Of a stretch of 64,000 bases of DNA, positions 1 to 8,429 are shown piece after piece. This DNA is from Deinococcus sonorensis KR-87. GTDB lineage: Bacteria > Deinococcota > Deinococci > Deinococcales > Deinococcaceae. The notes beneath the pieces were generated by a model. That model was not told the DNA's origin. It was given only the letters and a program-made list of their open reading frames with translations, and did not search any database. A program made the position numbers and the translations under genes. Within the stretch, counting starts at the first letter, position 1. Each line of letters starts with the position of its first letter. The stretch is taken from contig NZ_CP158300.1 in assembly GCF_040256395.1 (NCBI RefSeq), positions 62,001-126,000 of the forward strand, read 5' to 3'.

Positions 1-849
1 GACGACGGCTTCTGGCCGGACCGGCTGTGGAGCGTGGCGCAGGCCCGGGAGCGGCTGCCACTCCCGGTGCAGCGGGTGGTGCGCATTGAGAGCGAGCTGG
101 AGCTGCTGCTGCCCCACCACGACGCGCCCGGCACTCTGCTGGACGCGCTGGAACAGGTGCTGCGCGAGGCGGGCCGCAGCGCCGCCGGGTTCAAGAGCAT
201 CATCGCGTACCGCACCGGGCTGGCGGTGGAGCCGCCGACCCCCGCCGCCCTGGAGCGCGGCTTCCGCCAGGACCGCGAACGCGGCGGACGGGTGCAGGAC
301 AAGGCGCTGCTGGACGCCGCGCTGCTGCGCGGGCTACAGGTGGCCACCGACCTGGGGCTGCCGGTGCAGTTCCACACCGGCTACGGCGATCCGGACCTGG
401 ACATGCGGCTGGCCAGCCCGCTGCATCTCAGGGGCGTGATCGAGACGCCGGCCTTCCGGGACCTGCAGGTGGTGCTGCTGCACTGCTACCCCTACGTCCG
501 CGAGGCCGGGTATCTGGCGAGCGTGTACCGGGGCGTGTACCTGGACCTGGGGCTGACCATTCCCTACACCAGCGTGTCGGCGATGCAGACGGCGCTGCAC
601 GAGGCGCTGCACCTCTCCCCCATCAGCAAGCTCCTGATCTCGACCGACGCGCAGCGGACCCCGGAACTGTACTGGCTGGCGGCCCGCTGGGCCCGGCGGA
701 CCATTGGGGCGGTGCTGAGCCAGACGGTGGCGCTCGGCGACCTGACGAAAGCGGAGGCCGACTGGGCCGCGTCCCGGCTGCTGTGGGACAACGCGGTGGA
801 ACTGTACCGGGCCCCTGTGGCTGAGGAGCAGGCCAGCCATACGCCCTGA
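1..849 (+). CDS. Amidohydrolase-family protein, C-terminal part
   Basis: The reading frame is open from base 1, so the gene starts upstream of the window and only its C-terminal ~282 residues are here. The visible part has TIM-barrel amidohydrolase (amidohydrolase_2) features: a candidate metal or substrate histidine in QFHTGYGDPDLDM, a second in LLHCYPYVREAGYLA, and a late Asp in LLISTDAQRTPELYW where these enzymes place the catalytic Asp. Family members hydrolyse or decarboxylate small amides and ring acids; the substrate cannot be read from the sequence. An internal GTG at 34 is open but has no reason to be preferred as the start. The gene ends at TGA 847-849, with 85 nt to the next gene. 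Confidence 0.7.
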   Translation, partial: DDGFWPDRLWSVAQARERLPLPVQRVVRIESELELLLPHHDAPGTLLDALEQVLREAGRSAAGFKSIIAYRTGLAVEPPTPAALERGFRQDRERGGRVQDKALLDAALLRGLQVATDLGLPVQFHTGYGDPDLDMRLASPLHLRGVIETPAFRDLQVVLLHCYPYVREAGYLASVYRGVYLDLGLTIPYTSVSAMQTALHEALHLSPISKLLISTDAQRTPELYWLAARWARRTIGAVLSQTVALGDLTKAEADWAASRLLWDNAVELYRAPVAEEQASHTP

Positions 850-933
850 CGCCAGCCGGCAGGTCAGGGCCACTGCACCCGAATATGAGCCGGCTGTACA
901 GTCTGTCAGGCGCTGTTTTATAAGATGAGCAGC

Positions 934-1401
934 ATGGCATCCTCACGAACCCTCCATCTCCTGCTCGTGGATGACAGTGAGCAAGATCAGCTGCTGGTCA
1001 CCAGCGTGCTTCAGCAGTTGAAGCCCGCGCCGGCATACCGGACGGTGCAGACCTGCGAGGAGGCGCTGGAGCTCCTGCGCAAGCTCTCGGAGGTGGGCGA
1101 GCCGCTGCCGGACCTGCTGCTCCTCGACCTGCATCTGCCGCGCATGAACGGCCCGGAGCTGCTGCAGTGTCTCAAGGCGGATCCCACGTTTGCGTCAATG
1201 CCGGTCATCGTGTTCAGCACGTCGGCCTCCGCGCGCGACATCCGTCAGTGCTATCTGGAGCGCAGCGCCGCCTACATGGTCAAGCCCATTGAGTTCACGC
1301 AGCTGGCCGAAGCGCTGGAATGCCTGGTCGCGTTCTGGGGCAACCCCGCGGTGCGGCTGCCCAGCCACGTCCAGCGCGCTCGGCCGGCTTCCACCGCCTG
1401 A
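934..1401 (+). CDS. Single-domain response regulator (Rcp1-like receiver)
   Basis: A stand-alone receiver domain of ~155 residues with no output domain. It has the acidic pocket (LLLVDDSEQD), the phospho-acceptor Asp in LLDLHLPRMNG, the switch Thr/Ser in VIVFSTSAS and the conserved Lys in AYMVKPIEF. Proteins of this Rcp1/CheY-like class are usually phosphorylated by phytochrome-like or PAS/GAF histidine kinases. Such a kinase lies at 8.56 kb, but pairing them is inference. I prefer the ATG at 934 because a -10-like TAAGAT (921-926) sits 7 nt upstream, which suits a leaderless mRNA. The in-frame ATG at 925 is the alternative. The gene stands alone on its strand. Confidence 0.8.
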   Translation: MASSRTLHLLLVDDSEQDQLLVTSVLQQLKPAPAYRTVQTCEEALELLRKLSEVGEPLPDLLLLDLHLPRMNGPELLQCLKADPTFASMPVIVFSTSASARDIRQCYLERSAAYMVKPIEFTQLAEALECLVAFWGNPAVRLPSHVQRARPASTA

Positions 1402-1532
1402 GCAGTGTGGACCCCCGGCCAGGGTCCAGCGGGCGTGCGGACCACGGCTCCGGAGGAATGACCCTGACCACGTGGGGAAAGAAGCGGGGCCGGCAGGGAC
1501 GTTCCCTGCCGGCCCCGCCCGCATTCCGTTGC

Positions 1533-2963
1533 TCAGGCGGGCGTGCTCTCCGGCTGCACCTTCACCGGGGTGCCCATGAACAGGTTGTTCAACGACTCGC
1601 TGAGCGTCGGGTGCGAGAACACTCCCTCCCGCAGCTGCGTGGCCGTCACGCCGCCCATCATTGCCACCTCCAGCACGCTCAGCACCTCCCCGCCATCCAG
1701 GCCCAGCACCGTCGCCCCCAGCAGCTGATCGGTATGGTCGTCCACCACCGCCTTCATCAGCCCGCGCGTCTCGTCGGTCTCGATGGCGCGCGCCACGCGG
1801 GCCATCGGCAGGGTGTAGATGCGCACCGGGCGGTTCTGCTTGCGCGCCTCGGTTTCGCTCAGCCCCACCCGCGCCAGCTGCGGATCGGTGAAGACGGTGT
1901 ACGGCACCGGTCGGTCGGAGGTGGAGCGGACCTTCCCGTGCAGCAGCGCGTCACGCAGAATGCGGTAGTCGTCGTAGGAGATGTGGGTGAAGGCGGGGCC
2001 GCCCTTGACGTCGCCCAGCGCGTACACCCCCTCCGCCGTGGTCTGCAGGTGCCCGTCCACGACGATGTACCCGTGGTCGTTCACCTCGATGCCCGCCTCC
2101 GCCAGCCCCATGTCATCGGTGTTGGGGGTCCGGCCGGCCGCCACCAGCAGGTGCGAGCCGCGCAGGGTCTGCTCGCCGTCCTTTCCCTGCACCACCAGCT
2201 CGACGCCTGCATCGGTGCGCTGTGCCCTCAGCGCCTGGGTCTCCAGCATGAACGTCACGCCGTCCTGCTCCAACGCCTGCTGCAGGGCTTCCGCCACGTC
2301 CGGGTCCTCCCGCGCGGCGAGTCGCGGGCCGTGCTCGATGACCGTCACCCGCGACCCAAACCGCGCGAAGGCCTGCCCGAACTCCAGTCCGATGTACCCG
2401 CCGCCCAGGATCACCAGATGTTCCGGCAGCTCTTTCAGCGCCAGCAGGCTGGTGGAGTCCAGGGCCCCCACCTCGCGCAGGCCCGGCAGGTCCGGCCAGG
2501 TGGGCCGCGCTCCGGTGTTGAGAATCACCAGGGGGGCCTGCAGGTCCTGCTGGCGTCCGTCGGCCAGCGTGACCTGAATCTGGCGCGGGCCAGTGAAGCG
2601 GGCGCGGCCCATCAGCAGCTCGGCGCCGGAGCTGGTCAGGCTGTCGGTGCTGCCGGACCGGAACTGCTCGACCACCTGATCCTTGCGGCGCTGCACCTGC
2701 GCGAAATCCACGCTCACCTCGCCCGTATGCACGCCGTAGTCCTGGGACCGGCGCGCCAGGTAGGCCACCCGGGCGCTGGCGATCATGGTCTTGGTGGGGG
2801 TGCAGCCCTCATTCACGCAGGTGCCGCCCACATGGGCCTGTTCGATCACAGTGACGCGGCGTCCGCTGCTGGCCAGCGCGCTGGCCAGCGGCCCGCCCGC
2901 CTGACCGGCACCAATCACGATCACGTCGCGCACGGAGTTGCCGTCGGTGTTCCTGGTATCCAT
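1533..2963 (-). CDS. FAD-dependent pyridine nucleotide-disulfide oxidoreductase (mercuric reductase / dihydrolipoamide dehydrogenase-like)
   Basis: A 476-residue class I flavoprotein disulfide reductase. It opens with the FAD-binding GxGxxG (VIVIGAGQAGG), followed by the redox-active disulfide in GGTCVNEGCTPTKTM. It then has the NAD(P)H-binding motif VILGGGYIGLEFGQ, the second FAD motif VYALGDVKGG, and a C-terminal dimerisation domain with HPTLSE, whose His is the usual active-site base. No extra N-terminal metal-binding domain and no C-terminal Cys pair are seen, so true mercuric reductase is unlikely; a general dithiol or quinone reductase is the safer reading. The ATG at 2963 is chosen because TAAGGT lies 5 nt upstream (leaderless type). 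The frame is open to 3059 but has no family sequence there. Confidence 0.85.
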   Translation of the reverse strand: MDTRNTDGNSVRDVIVIGAGQAGGPLASALASSGRRVTVIEQAHVGGTCVNEGCTPTKTMIASARVAYLARRSQDYGVHTGEVSVDFAQVQRRKDQVVEQFRSGSTDSLTSSGAELLMGRARFTGPRQIQVTLADGRQQDLQAPLVILNTGARPTWPDLPGLREVGALDSTSLLALKELPEHLVILGGGYIGLEFGQAFARFGSRVTVIEHGPRLAAREDPDVAEALQQALEQDGVTFMLETQALRAQRTDAGVELVVQGKDGEQTLRGSHLLVAAGRTPNTDDMGLAEAGIEVNDHGYIVVDGHLQTTAEGVYALGDVKGGPAFTHISYDDYRILRDALLHGKVRSTSDRPVPYTVFTDPQLARVGLSETEARKQNRPVRIYTLPMARVARAIETDETRGLMKAVVDDHTDQLLGATVLGLDGGEVLSVLEVAMMGGVTATQLREGVFSHPTLSESLNNLFMGTPVKVQPESTPA

Positions 2964-2967
2964 ACCT

Positions 2968-2980
2968 GACCTTAAAGGTC
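2968..2980 (-). promoter_or_regulatory. Palindrome over the -10 box of the disulfide reductase
   Basis: GACCTTAAAGGTC reads as 6-bp arms (GACCTT/AAGGTC) around one base and overlaps the minus-strand TAAGGT -10-like box just before the ATG at 2963. The position suits a repressor site. No regulator was identified nearby. Confidence 0.35.
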
Positions 2981-3089
2981 CACGTGGCCGGCAGGTGTCT
3001 GGTGGACAACAGTCTGGAGTGCCGGGCGAGGCAACAGCGCCCACCCTGATCTCGCGCAAGATGGCCGCCGTCCGTGGCAGGATGCGGGC

Positions 3090-3845
3090 ATGCCTGACCT
3101 CTCTTCCCCTTCCGGCTGTGCCCTGGTGACTGGAGCCTCACGCGGGCTCGGCCGCGCGATGGCGCTCCGGCTCGCCCAGGACGGCTGGCCGGTCGCCGTG
3201 AACTACGCCCATGACCACGACGGTGCCCGGCAGACCGTGCAGGACATTCTCCAGCAGGGCGGCCAGGCGCAGGCCTTCTGCTTCGACGTGACGGACGAGG
3301 CGGCAGTGGCCGCGGGCGTGGCCCAGATCCGGTCGGAACTCGGGCCGCTGCAGGTCCTGGTGAACAACGCCACCGGCCCCCAGCCCCTGGTGCCTCTGGA
3401 GCAGCAGACCTGGCAGCATCACCTTGACCAGCTGACGTTTTTCGTGAAAGCGCCGCTGCTCCTGCTGCAGGCCAGCCTGCCGGACCTGCGCGCCCTGCAC
3501 GGCCGGGTAATTCACATCGGCAGCGAGGTGGTGGACCTGGGCAATCCGGAGTTCGGCCATTACGTGGCCGCGAAGGCAGCGATGGTGGGGCTGACGCGCT
3601 CGTGGGCCGTGGAACTGGGGCCGGCGGGCATCACGGTCAATCTGGTGGCGCCGGGATGGATTCCGGTGGAACGCCACGCCGAGACCGATCCTGACGCGCT
3701 GGCCGGGTATACCGCCGGCGTGCCGCTGGGGCGACAGGGCGAGCCGAAGGAGGTGGCGGCAATGGTGGCCTTCCTCGCGTCGCCCGGAGCCAGCTTCATC
3801 ACGGGGCAAACGCTGGCGGTCAACGGGGGCAAGACGCTGGCCTGA
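3090..3845 (+). CDS. SDR-family oxidoreductase (3-oxoacyl-ACP reductase type)
   Basis: A 251-residue classical short-chain dehydrogenase/reductase. It has the cofactor motif VTGASRGLGRA (TGxxxGxG), LVNNATG in place of NNAG, the catalytic Ser in HIGSEVV, and the YxxxK pair in HYVAAKAAM, with a GQTLAVNGG end typical of FabG-like enzymes. The Arg after the glycine-rich loop suggests NADPH use. The substrate is unknown; the family reduces ketones to alcohols. The gene lies divergently from the disulfide reductase with 126 nt between start codons. Full family length, no disruption. Confidence 0.85.
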   Translation: MPDLSSPSGCALVTGASRGLGRAMALRLAQDGWPVAVNYAHDHDGARQTVQDILQQGGQAQAFCFDVTDEAAVAAGVAQIRSELGPLQVLVNNATGPQPLVPLEQQTWQHHLDQLTFFVKAPLLLLQASLPDLRALHGRVIHIGSEVVDLGNPEFGHYVAAKAAMVGLTRSWAVELGPAGITVNLVAPGWIPVERHAETDPDALAGYTAGVPLGRQGEPKEVAAMVAFLASPGASFITGQTLAVNGGKTLA

Positions 3846-3956
3846 GCCGGCTGGAGTAGGGCAGCTCCAGGCGAGCAACTGGCCAGGCGGACGATAGGCT
3901 CCAGTTATCCCGCCGGTCTGAGGCAACTTGCCCGAGCAATCCCACATGCTCAAGGC

Positions 3957-3982
3957 AAAAAAAAGACGTCCTCTGCGGACGT
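3957..3982 (-). terminator. Rho-independent terminator (minus strand)
   Basis: Arms ACGTCC (3966-3971) and GGACGT (3977-3982) enclose a 5-nt loop and are followed, on the minus strand, by eight T (A-run 3957-3964). The nearest minus-strand gene upstream of it is the DUF790 gene ending at 4840, with the IS1-like element lying in between. Confidence 0.65.
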
Positions 3983-4075
3983 TGATAGAGAAAATATAGC
4001 GTCATATGCACCGGGTGTCAACCGCATGCAGGTCCCAGTAGTGGCTTTCTGTGGAGGACGGGTGTTCAATGAAGC

Positions 4076-4384
4076 ATGAACGACCCGGTGTGCCCCAAGT
4101 GCAACGGCGTCCACATCGTCAAAAACGGGCATGCCCATACCGGCAGGCAGCGCTATCTCTGTCGTGCGTGCCGGTATCAGTTCACCCCAGACGGCACCTG
4201 GCACCGTATTGCTCCTGAACAAGTGGCTCAAGTGGACCTGCTGCTGACCGAACGCCTCTCCCACCGCGGCATCTGTCGTGTGGTCGGGGTCAGTCGGTCC
4301 TGGTTCCGACTCCACCTCAAACAGCTCAACAAGACCGTGCAGCACAGCATTCCCGAAGAACAACCACACCCAAAAAAAGCTTGA
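4076..4384 (+). CDS. insA: IS1-family InsA-like protein
   Basis: A 102-residue protein with the N-terminal zinc finger of IS1 InsA (CPKCNGVHIVKNG, then CRACRYQF) and a helix-turn-helix-like middle (LLLTERLSHRGICRVVGVS). In IS1, InsA binds the terminal repeats and represses transcription, and a -1 frameshift on an A-rich site fuses it to InsB to make the transposase. Here the frame ends right after seven A (4372-4378), a good slippery site, followed by GCTTGA. The ATG at 4076 begins the family-like sequence. No clear Shine-Dalgarno is visible. Confidence 0.75.
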   Translation: MNDPVCPKCNGVHIVKNGHAHTGRQRYLCRACRYQFTPDGTWHRIAPEQVAQVDLLLTERLSHRGICRVVGVSRSWFRLHLKQLNKTVQHSIPEEQPHPKKA

Positions 4385-4797
4385 GCACTCCAGCACCAGC
4401 CGCGCTGGTGCTGGAGTGCGACGAATGATGCACGTTCGTGGGTCGTCAGGATCGTCGGCTCTGGATCTGGCTGGCGATGGACCGACGCAGCCGACGAATC
4501 GTCGGCTGCTGGTTCGGGCAACGCGACGCGCCAGGCGCGCTTGGCCTGTGGCAGAGCCTCTCCACACCGTACCTGGACGCGATCTGTCACACAGACCGCT
4601 TGGCCGTGTACAAGCAGGTGGTCTTCGGAGCGCTTCATCGCATCGGAGGAACCCAGCATATTGAGCGATTCAACGCCACACTTCGAGCCAAAGTGTCGTT
4701 CCTGGTGCGGAAAAGCTTGTCCTTCTGCCGTAAGCAGGCCAACCGCGAGCTTGTGGTCTGGCTCTTCATTCACCGCTATAACGCGTCATTACTCTGA
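4381..4797 (+). pseudogene. insB: IS1-family InsB-like transposase, interrupted by a stop codon
   Basis: After a -1 shift at the A7 run the frame reads through LVLECDE, the first catalytic Asp block of the IS1 DDE transposase, and then hits TGA at 4426-4428 where family members have Leu or Met before Trp. Beyond the stop the frame resumes with CTFVGRQDRRLWIWLAMD, the second Asp in CHTDRLAVYK, and the Glu in THIERFN-like GTQHIERFNATLR, ending at 4797. Both the stop and the Trp-to-Cys change beside it argue for decay, although everything downstream is intact. A GTG at 4438 could start a fragment lacking the first Asp. Confidence 0.7.
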
Positions 4798-4839
4798 ACC
4801 CACGACCCAGGTCCCGGTGGCCACAGCAGTGCCTGATGT

Positions 4840-6069
4840 TCAGTCTCCGGTCTCGGCCAGCAGCGGCTCGGCCAGCGCCAGCACCCGTTTCGGATCCAGC
4901 ACGCCCTTGAAGAACAGCACCCGCTCCCCGAAGTCCTGCACCCCCACCCCGGCCCGCTCCAGGTTCAGCCGCTCGCTGACCGCCACGATCACGTCGGTGC
5001 GCCCGGATCGGCGCAGCAGCTCGAACTTCTTGATCAGGTACTCCGGCCGCCAGTACCCCACGATTTCCAGCAGCACACTTCGCCCGTCCGGATGCACCAG
5101 CCGGAAGTCCGGAATGATCACGCCGCCCGGCACCGGCACCAGGTCCACCTCGCGCTCCAGCCGCCAGGGGCTGCCCAGCTTGTGAAACCGTTCCTCGAAA
5201 CCGCTCTCCAGCGCGCTGTCGTGCTCCTTCGGCTCCGGATAGTGCGACACATAGCCGTCCTCGCTGGTCAGCTCAAAGGTCCACTCCTCGTCGGCCGGGT
5301 CCACCCAGGCCAGGTCGCGGCGCGGCTTCAGGGCGGCCGTCAGGTCCCATTTCGTCACGTGCAGCAGCGCCGGCAGGAATTTTGCAAGCGCCAGTCCGTA
5401 GCGGGTGGTGCCGCCGAACAGCGAGGTGGGGCCGTCCATCGTCAGGGTGAACCCCGTGTCGGCGTCGCCCTCCACCGTGACCATCAGCCCGAACAGCTTG
5501 GTGTACTTCAGCAGCTGCTTGTAGCGGGCCGGCTCGTTGCGCCGCGCCGTGATGATCAGGGAATAGGCGCGGTACAGCATGCCCTGGGCCTGAGCGAGGT
5601 TGAAGCGCGTGAGCAGCGCTTCCGGCTCCGGCGGTTCGAAGCGGGTCAGCAGCTGCTCGCCCGGCAGATCGGCGTACAGCAGCCGGTCGATTTCCTCCGG
5701 CGTCTGACCGAGGGTGGCCGCCACCTGCGCCAGCACCGCCCCGCGCCGCAGCCGGCTGGGCGGGTGCGCCTGCACCAGCTCGAAGACCCGGCTGCGCACG
5801 CTGGCGGGGTCGGTCAGGCTGCCGGTCTCGAACTCGCTGTGGTCGGTGGCCAGGATGTGCGCCAGGCCGCGCAGCACCCGGTAGTCGCTGCGTCCGGCTT
5901 CCAGCAGCTTCAGCTCATCTTCCAGCTGGGCGCGCTGACGACCCAGGCTGCTCTGGAAGGTCTGGATCAGCAGCTCCGTGAGCTGGCGGTTGCCGGGAGT
6001 GGGATTCAGGACCCGCGGCTGCACCAGCCCGGCTTTGACCCGGAACATCAGCAGGTCAGTCGGAAGCAT
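4840..6069 (-). CDS. bax1: Bax1-like DUF790 nuclease, partner of XPB helicase
   Basis: A 409-residue DUF790 protein. In archaea the DUF790 member Bax1 binds XPB and acts as the nuclease of an XPB-Bax1 repair complex. The C-terminal third carries a PD-(D/E)xK-type signature: PDFRLVHPDG followed by VLLEIVGYWRPEYLIKK, with Asp and Glu as likely metal ligands. The N-terminal region is helical and Leu-rich. Its ATG (6069) lies inside the helicase gene, whose stop is at 6056, a 14-nt overlap that implies translational coupling. Function as helicase-guided endonuclease is inferred from the archaeal pair; the neighbouring ddrA fits a DNA-repair role. Confidence 0.8.
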   Translation of the reverse strand: MLPTDLLMFRVKAGLVQPRVLNPTPGNRQLTELLIQTFQSSLGRQRAQLEDELKLLEAGRSDYRVLRGLAHILATDHSEFETGSLTDPASVRSRVFELVQAHPPSRLRRGAVLAQVAATLGQTPEEIDRLLYADLPGEQLLTRFEPPEPEALLTRFNLAQAQGMLYRAYSLIITARRNEPARYKQLLKYTKLFGLMVTVEGDADTGFTLTMDGPTSLFGGTTRYGLALAKFLPALLHVTKWDLTAALKPRRDLAWVDPADEEWTFELTSEDGYVSHYPEPKEHDSALESGFEERFHKLGSPWRLEREVDLVPVPGGVIIPDFRLVHPDGRSVLLEIVGYWRPEYLIKKFELLRRSGRTDVIVAVSERLNLERAGVGVQDFGERVLFFKGVLDPKRVLALAEPLLAETGD

Positions 6070-7465
6070 TGACCTGCTCCCACACCTCGGCCGCCACGTC
6101 CGGCGCGGCGGCGGGGCGCCACTGGCCGCGCCGCTGCTGGCTGACCCGCTCCTCGCTGGTGCCTTCCGTGACCACCTCGTACAGCACCGCCTGTTTGCCC
6201 TCGGCCCGGCGCAGGATGCGGCCCAGCCGCTGGATGTGCTCGCGCTCGGTGGCGGTGCCGGACAGCACGATGGCCACGCTCGCCTCCGGCACGTCCACGC
6301 CCTCGTTCAGCACCCGGCTGGTCACCAGCACCCGGTACTCGCCACTGCGGAACCGCTGCAGCAGCGCGTGCCGCTCCTTGACCGGCGTCTGGTGCGTGAT
6401 GGCCGGAATCAGGAAGTCGCGGCTGACCCGGTACACCGTGGCGTTGTCGTCGGTGAAGATCAGGGTGCGGTCGTGGGCGTGGCTGGCCAGCAGTTCCTCC
6501 AGCACCCGCAGCTTGCCTTCGGTGCCGTAGGCGAGGCTGCGCGCCTCGCGGTGCGCCAGCATGGCCCGCCGGCCTTCCGGCGAGCCGCTCTGCATCACAA
6601 ACGCTTTCCAGCCGTCCAGCGAGCCGAGCCGGATGCCCGCCTTCGCCAGGAAGCGGTTGCGCGTCTCGATCAGCTCCTGGTAGTGCTGCTGCTCGTGGTC
6701 GCTCAGTCGCACCATCAGCTGCACTTCGCGGTAGTCGGCCAGCGTGTCGCCGCGCAGTTCGTCGGGGCGGCGCTGGTACACCACCGGCCCGATCAGGGTG
6801 TCCAGGTCGCGCTCGCGACCATCCGAGCGCTTGGGGGTGGCGGTCAGGCCCAGCCGGTACGGCGCCACGCTCAGTTCCGCGATGGCCCGCGTGAAGTCGC
6901 CAGGGAGGTGGTGCGCCTCGTCGAAGATGATCAGCGCATACCGGCCGCTCAGCTCCTCGGCGTGAATGGCAGCCGAGTCGTAGGTGCTGACCAGGATCGG
7001 GGTCTCGTCGCGGCTGCCGCCGCCCAGCAGGCCCACACTCGCGTCCGGGAAGGCACTCAGCAGGCCCGAATACCACTGGTGCAGCAGGTCCAGCGTCGGC
7101 ACGCAGATCAGGGTGCTGCGTGGGGTGGCCTGCATGGCCAGCTGCGCCACCAGGGTCTTTCCGGCGCCGGTCGGGAGCACCACGGTCCCCTGGCGTCCGG
7201 CCCGTTTCCAGGCGGTGAGCGCTTCCTGCTGGTGCGGGTAGGGCGTGATGGTGCGGGCGAAGCGCAGCTCCAGCGGCTCAAAACTGGCGGCCTCGTCGCG
7301 GTACGCCACAAGGTGCCCGCGCAGCAGCTCCGAGACCTCGCGGTAGCTGCGCCCCGGCGCCCGGTAACTCTGGCTGCGCGCGTCCCAGGTAAAGAGGTGC
7401 CGCACCACCTCCGGCACCTCGCGCATCGTCAGGGTGCCCCGGTCGAGCCTGAGCACCGCGGTCAT
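6056..7465 (-). CDS. xpb: XPB-type SF2 DNA helicase
   Basis: A 469-residue superfamily 2 helicase of the XPB/RAD25 type. Walker A is PTGAGKT (residues 98-104), the DEAH box is IIFDEAHH (~182), motif III is LGLTATPKR, followed by a charged RERD segment where XPB has its RED motif, and motif VI is QRLGRILRR. The short N-terminus resembles the damage-recognition region of archaeal XPB. It is coupled by overlap to the DUF790 gene and probably unwinds DNA for that nuclease. On the minus strand TACCCT lies 6 nt before the ATG, suggesting a leaderless transcript. Confidence 0.85.
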   Translation of the reverse strand: MTAVLRLDRGTLTMREVPEVVRHLFTWDARSQSYRAPGRSYREVSELLRGHLVAYRDEAASFEPLELRFARTITPYPHQQEALTAWKRAGRQGTVVLPTGAGKTLVAQLAMQATPRSTLICVPTLDLLHQWYSGLLSAFPDASVGLLGGGSRDETPILVSTYDSAAIHAEELSGRYALIIFDEAHHLPGDFTRAIAELSVAPYRLGLTATPKRSDGRERDLDTLIGPVVYQRRPDELRGDTLADYREVQLMVRLSDHEQQHYQELIETRNRFLAKAGIRLGSLDGWKAFVMQSGSPEGRRAMLAHREARSLAYGTEGKLRVLEELLASHAHDRTLIFTDDNATVYRVSRDFLIPAITHQTPVKERHALLQRFRSGEYRVLVTSRVLNEGVDVPEASVAIVLSGTATEREHIQRLGRILRRAEGKQAVLYEVVTEGTSEERVSQQRRGQWRPAAAPDVAAEVWEQVNASD

Positions 7466-7478
7466 GTGCTCAGGGTAC

Positions 7479-7503
7479 GGTGCCGTGCGTCAGGCACGGC
7501 ACC
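7479..7503 (-). terminator. Hairpin between ddrA and the helicase gene
   Basis: Perfect 10-bp arms GGTGCCGTGC and GCACGGCACC with a 5-nt loop, 20 nt past the ddrA stop on the minus strand. There is no T-run, so it may be a weak terminator or processing site. Confidence 0.45.
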
Positions 7504-7522
7504 CGCCCATCCTGAGCGAGTC

Positions 7523-8374
7523 TTAATCCGCCGCCTGATCACTGCCGGCTTCCGCCTGCCGCTGCTTGGCGGCCCGGTAGACGGTCGCGGCCTCACCCTC
7601 GGTCAGCCCGGCCAGGCTGCCCACCTCGAAGCCCAGCACCCGCGACGCGAACACCGAGTGGTCCAGCGTGCTGATGTCCGTCTGGCGCAGCGCAATGCCC
7701 AGCTGCTCGTGCAGGCCACGGGCCCGCTCCTCGCCGATGGGCGGCGGCCCCTCCTCGCCTCCGGTCACGCCGCTCAGGCCGCCGGGGGTGTACCCCACCA
7801 CCTTCAGCGCCTGGAAGCGCGGCAGCTGCGGCGCGCCGCTCAGTACCGCCTCGGTCAGCCGCTGCAGTTCCGCCTGCGCCTCGCGGGTGATGAACCAGGT
7901 GTTGCCGTACTTCTCCACCTTGGCGCGCACCTGTGGGAAGCGGTACAGGAAGGCCCCGATGCCGTACTGCACGGCCGCCCGCTTGAGGGCGTCGCTGTAG
8001 AGGTCTTTGGTGTCGCTGTCGGCGCGGGGGCTGGGCTCCACGGTGCCCACGTCGCTGCGGGTCACGCCGCACACGGTCAGGCGGCATTCCAGCGCTGGAA
8101 AGCCCACCGTTACAGGGGGCAGGGCGTACTCGGTGCTCCACTGGCCCGGCACCACGTCGTCGAGGTGGGCCGCGACCGTACGGGCGTCCACGAACACCAC
8201 CACGACAGCGTAGGTGTCACCCTGGTTCTCCTTCGGGTTGGCCTGCACCTTCCAGCGGATGTGCTCAGGCGCAAACGGCTGGCGCAGCTTGCGGACCACC
8301 GAGGCGTTCAGGGTGGTGGGGGTGGCGGTGCGGCTGGAGCGCGGCGCGGTCGCCGCAGGCGTCTTGGCAGTCAT
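7523..8374 (-). CDS. ddrA: DdrA-like single-strand annealing protein (Rad52/Rad22 family)
   Basis: A 283-residue protein whose N-terminal ~160 residues match the Rad52/Rad22 fold as found in Deinococcus DdrA. Matching segments are LRQPFAPEHIRWKVQANP, the VDARTVAAHLDDVVPGQWS block, LTVCGVTRSDVG, and SDALKRAAVQYGIGAFLYRFP with its KRA-x-GIG signature. DdrA binds 3' single-stranded ends and protects them after radiation or desiccation. The C-terminal part (helical, E/A-rich) varies between species. Start: ATG 8374, preceded by AAGGAGACC, is better than the open-frame start at 8413. It is upstream of and co-directional with xpb-bax1. A poor RDRM-like sequence lies ~56 nt upstream. Confidence 0.75.
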   Translation of the reverse strand: MTAKTPAATAPRSSRTATPTTLNASVVRKLRQPFAPEHIRWKVQANPKENQGDTYAVVVVFVDARTVAAHLDDVVPGQWSTEYALPPVTVGFPALECRLTVCGVTRSDVGTVEPSPRADSDTKDLYSDALKRAAVQYGIGAFLYRFPQVRAKVEKYGNTWFITREAQAELQRLTEAVLSGAPQLPRFQALKVVGYTPGGLSGVTGGEEGPPPIGEERARGLHEQLGIALRQTDISTLDHSVFASRVLGFEVGSLAGLTEGEAATVYRAAKQRQAEAGSDQAAD

Positions 8375-8429
8375 CGGTCTCCTTCCGGGGACTTCGCCCC
8401 TGGCACCGGGCATCCGGCGCGATAACCTA

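Larger units (their letters stand above)
4011..4801 (+). mobile_element. IS1-family insertion sequence, decayed
   Basis: An element of about 0.8 kb with an InsA-like ORF and an InsB-like ORF in the -1 frame. Ends are approximate: GGTGTCA near 4015 and the inverse of CTCTGAACC near 4801 are only weakly similar as terminal repeats, and no target duplication was found. It sits between the DUF790 gene and a minus-strand terminator that probably served that gene. The InsB frame has an in-frame TGA, so the copy is probably inactive. Confidence 0.65.
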
